From contig DASYCK010000161.1 in assembly GCA_036500205.1 (NCBI GenBank), forward strand, positions 1 to 20,243: 20,243 nt of DNA. The letters run 5' to 3'. Source of the DNA: DASYCK01 sp036500205 (GTDB taxonomy: Bacteria > Myxococcota_A > Polyangia > Fen-1088). This document shows, one piece after another, positions 14,077-20,243 of the stretch. Position 1 is the first letter of the stretch. Each line of letters opens with the position of its first letter. A program made the position numbers and the translations under genes. The notes under the pieces are model-generated. The model ran no database searches, was not told the DNA's origin, and saw nothing but the letters and a program-made list of their open reading frames with translations.

Positions 14077-14883
14077 CTACCGACCGATGGCTCGCTTCAC
14101 TTCGCGCTTGGCCCATCCAAGGCCCTGCCGGAGCTTCTGTTGAAGCCGCTCGGCCGGCATGAGGAGGTACGCCCGAACCCGCTCGTCGGGCCGCGCCTGA
14201 AAGATCGTGCTGTGGACCTCGCCCTTCCAACCGGCGGGAGGCTCCATCGTGTAGTAGTAGGCCGCGAACGAGCGGCGATCGAGGGGCGCCTGGACATCGA
14301 TCGGCGTGACGCCGTGATAGCTGTGGTCGCTCGTCTCGAAGATGATGCAGCGGTTGTGCTTCGGGGTCACGTCCTGACGGCACACCTTGACGCTCCGGTC
14401 CCACAGCTGAAGGTGTCCGCCCCACTGCGATTCCCAGACCGGATTCAAGTACAGCAGCAGGTTCATCCGCCGGTGCATCTTGCGTGGCTCGAGGTAATTG
14501 AAGTCGACGTGCACGTCGAGCCTTCCCCCCGGGCCCGTCAGGTGAAGCCCGCCACCCTCCAGCTTGTCATCGGCCAGCAGGCGGGGAATCCCCGAGATGT
14601 ACGACAGCGTGTCGAGAAACTCGGACGACGCGAGCGCCTCGTTCAACCGCTTCGCGGGCTCCGGAAACAGCGAGGAGTCGGTGATCTGAATCTTGTACCG
14701 CTCGTTGACCGACTTGAAGGTCTTGCCCTGTCCGGTCGCCGTCTCGAACGAGGGGTAAGAACCGGCAACCTCATCGGCGAACGCCGGATCGAGAAGATTG
14801 TCGATCGCCACGAACGGAAAGGGCTCTGCGGCCCGGTACTGACTTCGCAGCAGCTCTCTGTCCAATGGCTGAAATAACGTCAT
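14077..14883 (-). CDS. 2-oxoglutarate/Fe(II)-dependent oxygenase
   Basis: A 268-residue soluble oxygenase of the prolyl 4-hydroxylase-like 2OG-FeII_Oxy_3 type. It opens FPFVAIDNLLDPAFADEVAG. The iron ligands are visible as HVDFNY (H125, D127) and SYHGV (H190), and RRSFAAYYY provides an arginine (R203 or R204) for 2-oxoglutarate binding. LLYLNPVW.SQWGGHLQLWD between them is the common core strand pair. The jelly-roll family hydroxylates proteins, lipids, sugars or small molecules. ATG 14883 is preferred over the TTG at 14898; neither has a good ribosome binding site. It lies between the phosphopantetheinyl transferase gene (70 bp upstream) and a GT2 gene (25 bp downstream), which suggests a decorating role in the same pathway, but the substrate cannot be predicted. 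Confidence 0.87.
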   Translation of the reverse strand: MTLFQPLDRELLRSQYRAAEPFPFVAIDNLLDPAFADEVAGSYPSFETATGQGKTFKSVNERYKIQITDSSLFPEPAKRLNEALASSEFLDTLSYISGIPRLLADDKLEGGGLHLTGPGGRLDVHVDFNYLEPRKMHRRMNLLLYLNPVWESQWGGHLQLWDRSVKVCRQDVTPKHNRCIIFETSDHSYHGVTPIDVQAPLDRRSFAAYYYTMEPPAGWKGEVHSTIFQARPDERVRAYLLMPAERLQQKLRQGLGWAKREVKRAIGR

Positions 14884-14953
14884 GGAATAGGGACGCAACT
14901 CTAGCAGACGCTTCCGGTGAGGTGCAACGAAAGGTCCCCCCGGTTCGAGGCCC

Positions 14954-15658
14954 TCACGTCGGGATGGCGATTCCGGTGAAGACGAGCCCTTCGTCTTCCA
15001 GATACCGCCCCGTCCACGGCGTTACGGGCAGTTCCCGTTGCGTCCCGTCCGTCAGCCCGATCTCGAACATCGAGGCAGCCTGATCGAGCAGGACCTCGAC
15101 CTGCTTGAAGTCGAGGAACCGATGCGTGAGCGGGAACTGCGCCTTGTAGAAACATTCCTTCGCCGAGAAGATGATCTTGCCCAGCACGCCCGCCCGCTCC
15201 GCGGTGACTTCGGTCAGGCGGCGGCGCTCCGCCTCCGTGAGAACGAAGGACCAGAGGGCTCCCTCCAGGGCCTCTCCCCCCTCGGCGTCGAGACCCACCG
15301 TCAGCAGGTCGGTCGACCGCGCCACGACCGCGCCACAGTAGCCGCCGGGACCCTTTCCCGTGTGCGTGATCGCCCCGACGATCCCCGGGGGCCAGCGCGG
15401 CGCTCGGTCAGGACCGTTCAACAGAGCAAACGGCGTCGTTCCGTTTGACGGCCCCTCGAGCCGCGTCAGGGCACGATGCGCGCAGGCCCGCCCCACGGCG
15501 AACTCGAGCCTCCGCGACGACACCGCCGCAGCGATCTGCTGCGCCTCCAGGGGATGCAGCTCCGGCGCCTCGCCCCCCAGGCGCGTCTCTTCGACGATCA
15601 CCGCCGGCCAGGGAGAGAACAGACGCGCAATGCAGCCCCGGGAGGACTGGCTTGCCAC
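14954..15658 (-). CDS. 4'-phosphopantetheinyl transferase, EntD-like
   Basis: A 234-residue Sfp/EntD-type enzyme that moves phosphopantetheine from coenzyme A onto a serine of a carrier protein. RRLEFAVGRACAHRAL (49-64), the PPGIVGAITHTGKG loop (90-103), VGLDAE (121-126) with the magnesium-binding Asp and Glu, and FSAKECFYKAQ (164-174) with the WxxKEA-equivalent lysine and glutamate are all present, so it should be active. The GTG start at 15658 is three bases after the UbiA gene stop, with AGGTGAGAG acting as ribosome binding site, so coupling is very likely. No carrier protein, polyketide synthase or NRPS gene is visible in the window. Its partner must be encoded elsewhere, or it is the general transferase of the cell placed here. 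Its presence in a glycan operon is unusual. Confidence 0.88.
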   Translation of the reverse strand: MASQSSRGCIARLFSPWPAVIVEETRLGGEAPELHPLEAQQIAAAVSSRRLEFAVGRACAHRALTRLEGPSNGTTPFALLNGPDRAPRWPPGIVGAITHTGKGPGGYCGAVVARSTDLLTVGLDAEGGEALEGALWSFVLTEAERRRLTEVTAERAGVLGKIIFSAKECFYKAQFPLTHRFLDFKQVEVLLDQAASMFEIGLTDGTQRELPVTPWTGRYLEDEGLVFTGIAIPT

Positions 15659-15661
15659 CTC

Positions 15662-16594
15662 TCACCTGAATCCCAGGATCAGGCTCGTGGCCACGATCCA
15701 CAAGACGATCGTCACGATGAGGTGCTTGTCCTTCAGGAAGACCTCCTCGGGGCTGCCTCCGGCGTTCTTCGAATGCGCCAGGTAAAGGTAGCGAAACATC
15801 CCGAAGATGACGAAGGGGACCGTCAACATCATGCGGTTGTTCGGCGGCAGCGTGGGCGCCGTGAACGTGTAGAGCGAGTACGCCATGATGGTCGACGAGG
15901 CCACGATGCTGGTGAGGCTGTCGAGCAGCGGCGCAGTGTAGAGCTCGAGGATCTTGCGGTGATGAACGGCCCGCCCCTCGAGCAGCACCAGCTCGTTTCG
16001 CCGCTTGCAGAGGCCGAGAAAGAGCGCCCCCAGCAAGGTCACCGTGTACAGCCAGGGGGAGATCTGGGCCCCCAGCACCACGGTCCCCGCGACGGCGCGC
16101 ATCACGAACCCGATGGCGATGATGAAGACGTCCACCAGGACGACCTCCTTCAGCAGGAAGACGTAACCGAACTGCATCACCAGATACGCCGCCACCACCG
16201 CGAAAAACGGTACGCTGAGAAAGTAAGACGCGACGAGCAGCGCCGGCATGAGCACCAGCGCGATCGCCACGGCCAGCTTCGCCGGCAGCGCGCCGGAGGC
16301 GATGGGACGGTTCCGCTTGGTCGGGTGCTGGCGGTCCTTCTCCACGTCCCGCACGTCGTTCAACAGATAGACGGTGCTGGAGACCAGTGAAAACAGGGCG
16401 AAGGCCGCCGTCGATCGCGCCAGATACCGCCACATCTCGGGCGAGAACAGACGCCAGCGCTCGTTCAGCGTGAAAACCAGGCCCGCGAACAGGAGCAGGT
16501 TCTTTATCCACTGCTTGGGGCGCATCCCCTTCAGGAGGGCGATCAACAGCGGGGGATGGGTGACTGCACGTGCTGCCGTACTGCTCTCGCTCAA
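15662..16594 (-). CDS. UbiA-family prenyltransferase, decaprenyl-phosphate phosphoribosyltransferase-like
   Basis: A 310-residue integral membrane protein. RPKQWIKNLLLFAGLVF (25-41) leads into the first Asp-rich motif NDVRDVEKDRQHPTKRNRP (79-97), followed by about eight helices; a second motif region follows near KRRNELVLL. The RPKQWIKN start and the HPTKRNRPIASG segment are typical of decaprenyl-phosphate 5-phosphoribosyltransferases such as mycobacterial Rv3806c, which join 5-phosphoribosyl diphosphate to polyprenyl phosphate on the way to decaprenyl-arabinofuranose. Menaquinone or heme enzymes of the wider family usually lack this combination. The TTG start is fixed by AGGAG five bases upstream. 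It lies 13 bp after the kinase gene and 3 bp before the phosphopantetheinyl transferase. A polyprenyl-linked pentose donor for the locus is inferred; epimerase genes are absent. Confidence 0.82.
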   Translation of the reverse strand: MSESSTAARAVTHPPLLIALLKGMRPKQWIKNLLLFAGLVFTLNERWRLFSPEMWRYLARSTAAFALFSLVSSTVYLLNDVRDVEKDRQHPTKRNRPIASGALPAKLAVAIALVLMPALLVASYFLSVPFFAVVAAYLVMQFGYVFLLKEVVLVDVFIIAIGFVMRAVAGTVVLGAQISPWLYTVTLLGALFLGLCKRRNELVLLEGRAVHHRKILELYTAPLLDSLTSIVASSTIMAYSLYTFTAPTLPPNNRMMLTVPFVIFGMFRYLYLAHSKNAGGSPEEVFLKDKHLIVTIVLWIVATSLILGFR

Positions 16595-16599
16595 AGAAA

Positions 16600-16604
16600 C
16601 TCCT
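16600..16604 (-). promoter_or_regulatory. Ribosome binding site fixing the TTG start of the UbiA gene
   Basis: AGGAG (part of CAGAGGAG) at 16604-16600 is five bases before the TTG at 16594 and lies in the 13-bp gap after the kinase stop. It is one of the best Shine-Dalgarno matches in the window. Confidence 0.75.
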
Positions 16605-16607
16605 CTG

Positions 16608-18545
16608 TCACGGAACGGTCTTGGCCGACGGCAGCTCCGCGGCCGAGGGGGCGGACGGCGGAGCCGGGAGCTGCGCCGCCGGATTGGGCGCGGGCGCGCG
16701 GCGAGACGCCGGCATTCGCGAAATCCAGGTGCCGAGCGCCAGCGTGAGAAAGAACGTCGCCAGGGAAACCGTCACGATGACGTACCACTGGCTTCGAGAC
16801 AGCCTCGTCGTCGAGGGCTCCGTGCGCTCCGGGCTGATGAGCATGGTCGGCATCGAGGCGCTCTTCACGGCACCAAGCTCGCTGGCTCTGGGGGCGTTCA
16901 TCTGCATCGTGGGCGCCGGCATGCGATTGCCGCTGCCCGTGGGCGCCTCGGGGCGCGGGACGGAAAAGTCGGCATTGCTGGGGCCTTGCCCCTTCACCTT
17001 GTCGCCGAACATGTGCTCGATGCGGCGGCGGCGCTCCCCGAGCTGCTCGCCCAGATCGCGGCGAACCCACTGGGCCACCCGCTCGCGGGTGGCGATCATG
17101 TCGTTCTTCACCGTCGCCGCCGTCAACGCGTCGGCCATCTCCGCGGCGCTGGCGAACCGCCCTTCCGGCGAGCGGCTGAGGGCCTGAAGGCAAACTTCGT
17201 CGAGGCAGGTGGGGCCCCCCAGCGTGCTGGGCGCAGGGATCTTTCTACGCATCACGCGGATGACCGTCTGATCGTAGGTCTCCGCGGCGAACAGCTTCTG
17301 CCCCGTCAACGCCGTCCACATGACCACGCCCACCGCGAAGATGTCGGCGCGCGCGTCGAGGGGCTCGCCCCGCAATTGCTCCGGCGACATGTACGACGGT
17401 TTCCCGAAGCCGAACGCATCCGCCGAGCCGCCCGAGCTCTCCGCGGTGAACCGCGCGCTCCCGAAATCGGTCAGGCGCGCCACCCCATCCGTTCCCACGA
17501 GGATGTTCTCCGGCGATATGTCACCGTGGACCAGCCCCACGAACTGGCCGTGCTCATCCGAGATCCGATGCGCATGCTGGAGCGCGCGCAAGACGTCGAG
17601 CAGCACCGTGACGATCGCGGCGGGGGCGGGTCGGGCGTCGTCCGACAGCAGGACCGCCAGATTTCCCCCTTCGACGTAGGGGAGGATCAGAAACGGCTGC
17701 TCGTCATAGACCCCCACGTCGATGACCGTCTGCGCGTTGGGGTGGCGGAACAGCGCGCCCACGCGCGCCTCCCGCTTGAAGGAAAAAGCGGCGGCGTCCT
17801 TGGCGAGGGCGTGCTGCCGGATGACCTTCAAGGTCAGCAGCGACTGGGGCTGCGGCCCGTTCGCTCGACGACAAACATAGATCGAGCCGGTCCCCCCCTG
17901 GGCGATCCGGGTGGCGACCTCGTACTGACCGACGCGGAACGGAATGCGGGCGCTCCGCCCCTCGCCCACGCGCGAAGGGACGCCCGACGACGAGCCCGGG
18001 ATCGCGCCCACCGCGGACGGCAGCGCGGAGATCCCGAACGGGGGCGTCTCGACGTGCGGCGGCCGCGCTCCGCCGGGCGTCGCCGAGATCGACACCACCC
18101 CGTCCCTGCTCATCGCATCTTCGGAGCGCTTGGCCCCTGGGTCGGAGGCTACCCCCGAGACGGAGTTCGCCGCACCCCGCATGGGGCGCGTGGTCGACGA
18201 GATGATCGACACCACGCCATCGGGACGGGTGGCCACCGGGGTGGCGATGCGGATGAAACCGGATGAGCTGGTGGTTCCCTCTCCCGGCGGCTTGGCGGGG
18301 GGCGTCCAGAACGCGGTGACGTTGGGCCTGAACACCGAGGGAGCCTTCGGGGACTCCGCCGTGGCGCTCGACGCGCTCCCGCTGGCCGCGATCTCGCTCG
18401 AGGCTTTCAGGGGCGTCAAACTCGGAATCCGGCCCACTGATCCGCGCGGCGTCGGCTTGGGCTGAGCGTCTGTTTGCTCCTTCCCATCCCCCGCCCCCGC
18501 CGACGTGTTGACGCCCGGTGCACCGGGCTCCGTGGGACCAGCCAT
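16608..18545 (-). CDS. Hanks-type Ser/Thr protein kinase with C-terminal membrane anchor (HGD variant)
   Basis: A 645-residue kinase. Residues 1-200 are Pro/Ser/Thr/Gly-rich and disordered, with two DGVVSI repeats (109-114 and 148-153). The kinase domain runs from about 207 to 475: nucleotide loop RIAQGGTGSIYV (213-224), lysine 240 in TLKVI, glutamate 259, catalytic loop VHGDISPENILV (339-350), DFG at 360-362, SPE at 387-389, and RADIF with D401. The usual HRD is HGD, so the activation-loop pocket arginine is missing. WYVIVTVSLATFFLTLALGTW (587-607) is a transmembrane segment, followed by a short Pro/Ala-rich end; the kinase domain should be cytoplasmic. No PASTA or sensor domain is seen. The gene is 13 bp before the UbiA gene, suggesting control of, or co-expression with, glycan genes (inference). 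No ribosome binding site precedes ATG 18545. Confidence 0.9.
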   Translation of the reverse strand: MAGPTEPGAPGVNTSAGAGDGKEQTDAQPKPTPRGSVGRIPSLTPLKASSEIAASGSASSATAESPKAPSVFRPNVTAFWTPPAKPPGEGTTSSSGFIRIATPVATRPDGVVSIISSTTRPMRGAANSVSGVASDPGAKRSEDAMSRDGVVSISATPGGARPPHVETPPFGISALPSAVGAIPGSSSGVPSRVGEGRSARIPFRVGQYEVATRIAQGGTGSIYVCRRANGPQPQSLLTLKVIRQHALAKDAAAFSFKREARVGALFRHPNAQTVIDVGVYDEQPFLILPYVEGGNLAVLLSDDARPAPAAIVTVLLDVLRALQHAHRISDEHGQFVGLVHGDISPENILVGTDGVARLTDFGSARFTAESSGGSADAFGFGKPSYMSPEQLRGEPLDARADIFAVGVVMWTALTGQKLFAAETYDQTVIRVMRRKIPAPSTLGGPTCLDEVCLQALSRSPEGRFASAAEMADALTAATVKNDMIATRERVAQWVRRDLGEQLGERRRRIEHMFGDKVKGQGPSNADFSVPRPEAPTGSGNRMPAPTMQMNAPRASELGAVKSASMPTMLISPERTEPSTTRLSRSQWYVIVTVSLATFFLTLALGTWISRMPASRRAPAPNPAAQLPAPPSAPSAAELPSAKTVP

Positions 18546-18554
18546 CGGGCAGGT

Positions 18555-18560
18555 AATATA
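18555..18560 (-). promoter_or_regulatory. Candidate -10 element giving a leaderless kinase mRNA
   Basis: TATATT (five of six to TATAAT) ends nine bases before the kinase ATG. A normal start 6-8 nt downstream would fall within three bases of the ATG. That agrees with the absence of a Shine-Dalgarno sequence. No -35 is evident. Confidence 0.35.
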
Positions 18561-18573
18561 AACGACTACATCG

Positions 18574-18601
18574 CCTCCCGCTCGTCTTTTGGCGAGGGAG
18601 G
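18574..18601 (-). terminator. Hairpin between the small gene and the kinase gene
   Basis: CCTCC (18574-18578) pairs with GGAGG (18597-18601), and CTCG (18581-18584) with CGAG (18593-18596), around an 8-base loop with a 2-base bulge. It lies about 29 bp after the small gene's stop. No clear T-run follows (CGATGTAGTCGTTTATATT), so it is a possible weak terminator or a structure near the kinase promoter. Confidence 0.3.
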
Positions 18602-18629
18602 GGCTCGCTGCCGGGAACCGGGAGAAGCG

Positions 18630-18950
18630 CTACCCCTGATCGAGCACGCCGCGCACCCGGATCTCGGAGCCGTTCTCGTAGCCGGAAGCCCACAGAAACG
18701 AGAAGGACTCGCCCGAGGCGTCCGTGCGCCGCACGACCAGACGCCCCTTGTCGAGCGTGCGCAGAAAACTAGCCAGCGAGGGCTCGGTGGTGGTCACGTC
18801 GAGGACGGTGAGCCCGCCCAAGGTCGGCGTCCGGCGCGTCACCTTGCCCGCCCAACCCACGTCACGTTTCTTCGCATCGAAAAACCGCGCGCCGCCAGCC
18901 TCGTCGGACATGTCCCCCATGCGACAGAGTGTCCGTCGCGCGATCTCCAA
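18630..18950 (-). CDS. Small protein of unknown function
   Basis: A 106-residue protein from a TTG at 18950, or 96 residues from the ATG at 18920. I do not recognise a family. The sequence is polar and predicted beta-rich after residue 35 (GLTVLDVTTTEPSLASFLRTL, KGRLVVRRTDASGESFSFLW, SEIRVRGVLDQG), with no signal peptide, membrane segment or cysteine pair. The TTG is favoured because a perfect GGAGG lies six bases before it, while ATG 18920 has none. It stands 59 bp after the desaturase stop and before the kinase gene. The composition and ribosome binding site suggest a real gene; a small cytoplasmic regulator or accessory protein is only a guess. Confidence 0.6.
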   Translation of the reverse strand: MEIARRTLCRMGDMSDEAGGARFFDAKKRDVGWAGKVTRRTPTLGGLTVLDVTTTEPSLASFLRTLDKGRLVVRRTDASGESFSFLWASGYENGSEIRVRGVLDQG

Positions 18951-18956
18951 TTGCAA

Positions 18957-18961
18957 CCTCC
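18957..18961 (-). promoter_or_regulatory. Ribosome binding site fixing a TTG start of the small gene
   Basis: GGAGG at 18961-18957 is followed by the six-base spacer TTGCAA and the TTG at 18950 that opens the small protein's frame. The alternative ATG at 18920 has no Shine-Dalgarno sequence. Confidence 0.65.
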
Positions 18962-19009
18962 GAATGCTGTTTCTGTGGGCGTGCGCGTGAAAGCGACGAC
19001 GCCGACGTC

Positions 19010-20182
19010 TCAGCCCGGCTGTTGCTGAAGATCGTCTCGCCCCAGGCTCGCCGAGGCGTGACCGCGGGCGACGCTTTCCTTCGTGTGCGGATGCGGATGC
19101 CGGGCGGGGCCGCGACCCATCTCGCGCAGCCAGCGCCAGTGCGACGACATCGCGGGGAGCAAGGTCCCGTAGGCGTTGTAGCGGACCCCGTGCTCGTTGC
19201 AGACCGCCTCGACGATCCTCGAGAGCTTGGGATAGTGGACGTGACAGATCTTCGGGAACAGGTGGTGTTCGATCTGATAGTTCAGGCCGCCCAGGTACCA
19301 GGTCAGCCAGCGGTTCCGCGGCGAGAAGTTCACGGTGGTCTCGACCTGATGGATGGCCCAGGTGTTCGACACCTTGCCGCTGGCCGGCACCGCCGGAAAA
19401 GTCGAGGTCTCCACGCAGTGCGCGAGCTGGAAGACCACGCTGGTCACCACGGCGCCGATGAAAGCGGTGCCGCCGTAGAACAGCAGCACCTTCCACCAGG
19501 CGTGAAAGAACATCGGCAGGACGAAGGCCCAGCCCGCGAAGATCACCTTGCCGCCCACCAGCCCGAACAGCCCCCAGCGGCGCGGACGCGGGAAGCGATT
19601 CTCGGCGATGCGTCCCTGGCCGATGTTCTTGAAATCGTCGAACAGCTGCCACTTCATCGTCATGAATCCGTACAGTCCAAACAGGTAGAACTGCTGCAAG
19701 CGATAGATGCCGCGGTGGGGCTGTACCGGCGACAGGCGGCCGAACAGGCCGACGTTGATGTCCTCGTCGGCGCCGCTCAGGTTCGTGTACGTGTGATGGA
19801 AGATGTTGTGCTTCCAGTGCCACACGTACGAGCTGGCGCCCATCACGTCGAGCGTTCCCCCCATCAGCCCGTTCACGATGCGGCTCCGTGAATAGGCGCC
19901 GTGGTTCCCGTCGTGCTGGACACTGAAGCCGATGGCGGTGGATGCGAGAGCCAGCGACAGCGCCAGCGGCACCGCTTGCCACCAGGTGGCGGCCGCGAAC
20001 ACCAGCAGGCCATACGACGCCGCGCACCAGGTCAGGATCACGGCGGTCTTCAGGTACATCTGTGGGTTGTCGCGCCGTCGCAGGCCGGTTCCATCGAAGT
20101 AGGCATCAACGCGTCGCTTGAGCTCACGAAAAAAACCGGTGTCGCTCTCGAAGCGCGGCTGGGGCACACCTGCGGCCTTCAT
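19010..20182 (-). CDS. Membrane fatty acid (acyl) desaturase, front-end / linoleoyl-CoA desaturase type
   Basis: A 390-residue integral membrane desaturase. The three histidine boxes that hold the di-iron centre are present: HDGNHG (90-95), HNIFHH (125-130) and QIEHH (303-307, with glutamine in place of the first histidine, as in front-end delta-5/6 type enzymes). Hydrophobic pairs lie before the first box (LKTAVILTWCAASYGLLVFAA) and between the second and third (GKVIFAGWAFVLPMFF, LLFYGGTAFIGAVVTSVV). No cytochrome b5 domain is fused, so electrons must come from a separate donor. Length fits bacterial members. The start is ATG 20182; a GTG three codons upstream is possible. The C-terminal 40 residues are polar and His-rich. 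It is probably a stand-alone membrane lipid gene unrelated to the polysaccharide set. The exact double-bond position cannot be told. Confidence 0.9.
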   Translation of the reverse strand: MKAAGVPQPRFESDTGFFRELKRRVDAYFDGTGLRRRDNPQMYLKTAVILTWCAASYGLLVFAAATWWQAVPLALSLALASTAIGFSVQHDGNHGAYSRSRIVNGLMGGTLDVMGASSYVWHWKHNIFHHTYTNLSGADEDINVGLFGRLSPVQPHRGIYRLQQFYLFGLYGFMTMKWQLFDDFKNIGQGRIAENRFPRPRRWGLFGLVGGKVIFAGWAFVLPMFFHAWWKVLLFYGGTAFIGAVVTSVVFQLAHCVETSTFPAVPASGKVSNTWAIHQVETTVNFSPRNRWLTWYLGGLNYQIEHHLFPKICHVHYPKLSRIVEAVCNEHGVRYNAYGTLLPAMSSHWRWLREMGRGPARHPHPHTKESVARGHASASLGRDDLQQQPG

Positions 20183-20220
20183 GGGGCGCACACTTTACGC
20201 GACTCGGCCGCGCCGGGCGC

Positions 20221-20243
20221 AAAAAAAACCCCGCGGGACCTTG
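20221..20243 (-). terminator. 3' arm and T-run of an intrinsic terminator for the next gene (cut by window edge)
   Basis: On the minus strand CCCGCGGGG (20237-20229) is followed by eight T residues (20228-20221), the typical end of a rho-independent terminator. The matching 5' arm should lie just beyond base 20243, serving a minus-strand gene outside the window. It sits 38 bp upstream of the desaturase start and would insulate it. Confidence 0.5.

Noticed and set aside
16374..18266. Long plus-strand open frame (630 codons) opposite the kinase and UbiA genes
   Set aside because: The minus strand encodes clear kinase and UbiA motifs. The plus frame is Arg/Gly/Ala/His-rich without domains, as expected for antisense frames in GC-rich DNA.

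Overview
The window is GC-rich, densely coded DNA, most likely from a myxobacterium-like member of Myxococcota (Polyangia-type). Three things point there: a Gly/Ser/Thr-rich lipoprotein linker followed by a CGNG..E.GE.CDG cysteine-rich module, a Hanks-type Ser/Thr kinase with a long disordered N-terminus, and non-clustered regulatory and lipid genes next to a large surface-polysaccharide locus. The assignment rests on protein style and not on a marker gene. I found no rRNA, tRNA, CRISPR array or insertion sequence.

Layout. Bases 1-4535 (minus strand): two colinear paralogous secreted proteins (PKD domain plus right-handed beta-helix, lipoprotein-like N-termini), followed after 6 bp by a GT2 glycosyltransferase cut by the window edge. 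Bases 4536-4799: a divergent control region with a strong 15-pair dyad. Bases 4800-7165 (plus): a Wzy/O-antigen-ligase-like polymerase overlapping a GT2. Bases 7171-9278 (minus): a GT2 and a GT4 joined by an 11-codon minicistron. Bases 9279-9471: a divergent region with two perfect palindromes. Bases 9472-12185 (plus): a Wzx-type flippase and a GT4. Bases 12205-18545 (minus): Ser/Thr kinase, UbiA-family prenyltransferase, EntD-like phosphopantetheinyl transferase, 2OG-Fe(II) oxygenase, GT2 and LCM-family methyltransferase, mostly with gaps of 3-70 bp. Bases 18630-20182 (minus): a small unknown protein and a three-histidine-box fatty acid desaturase. The window ends in what looks like the 3' arm of an intrinsic terminator belonging to the next gene.

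How the genes may work together (inference). Six glycosyltransferases, a flippase and a polymerase fit Wzx/Wzy-dependent assembly of a repeat-unit polysaccharide. The UbiA protein carries the motif set of decaprenyl-phosphate phosphoribosyltransferases and could supply a polyprenyl-linked pentose. The methyltransferase and oxygenase may decorate a sugar, lipid or related small molecule, and the beta-helix proteins may bind, cut or epimerise the finished polymer at the surface. The kinase sits 13 bp upstream of the UbiA gene, so it may be co-expressed with, and regulate, this set. The initiating phosphoglycosyltransferase, Wza/Wzc export proteins and sugar-nucleotide enzymes are not in the window, so the locus is incomplete here or depends on genes elsewhere.

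The most unusual items are the paired beta-helix lipoproteins, one of which lacks a usable start for its signal peptide, the dyad between the divergent promoters, the UbiA-PPTase-oxygenase module inside a glycan locus, and the minicistron bridging two glycosyltransferase genes.
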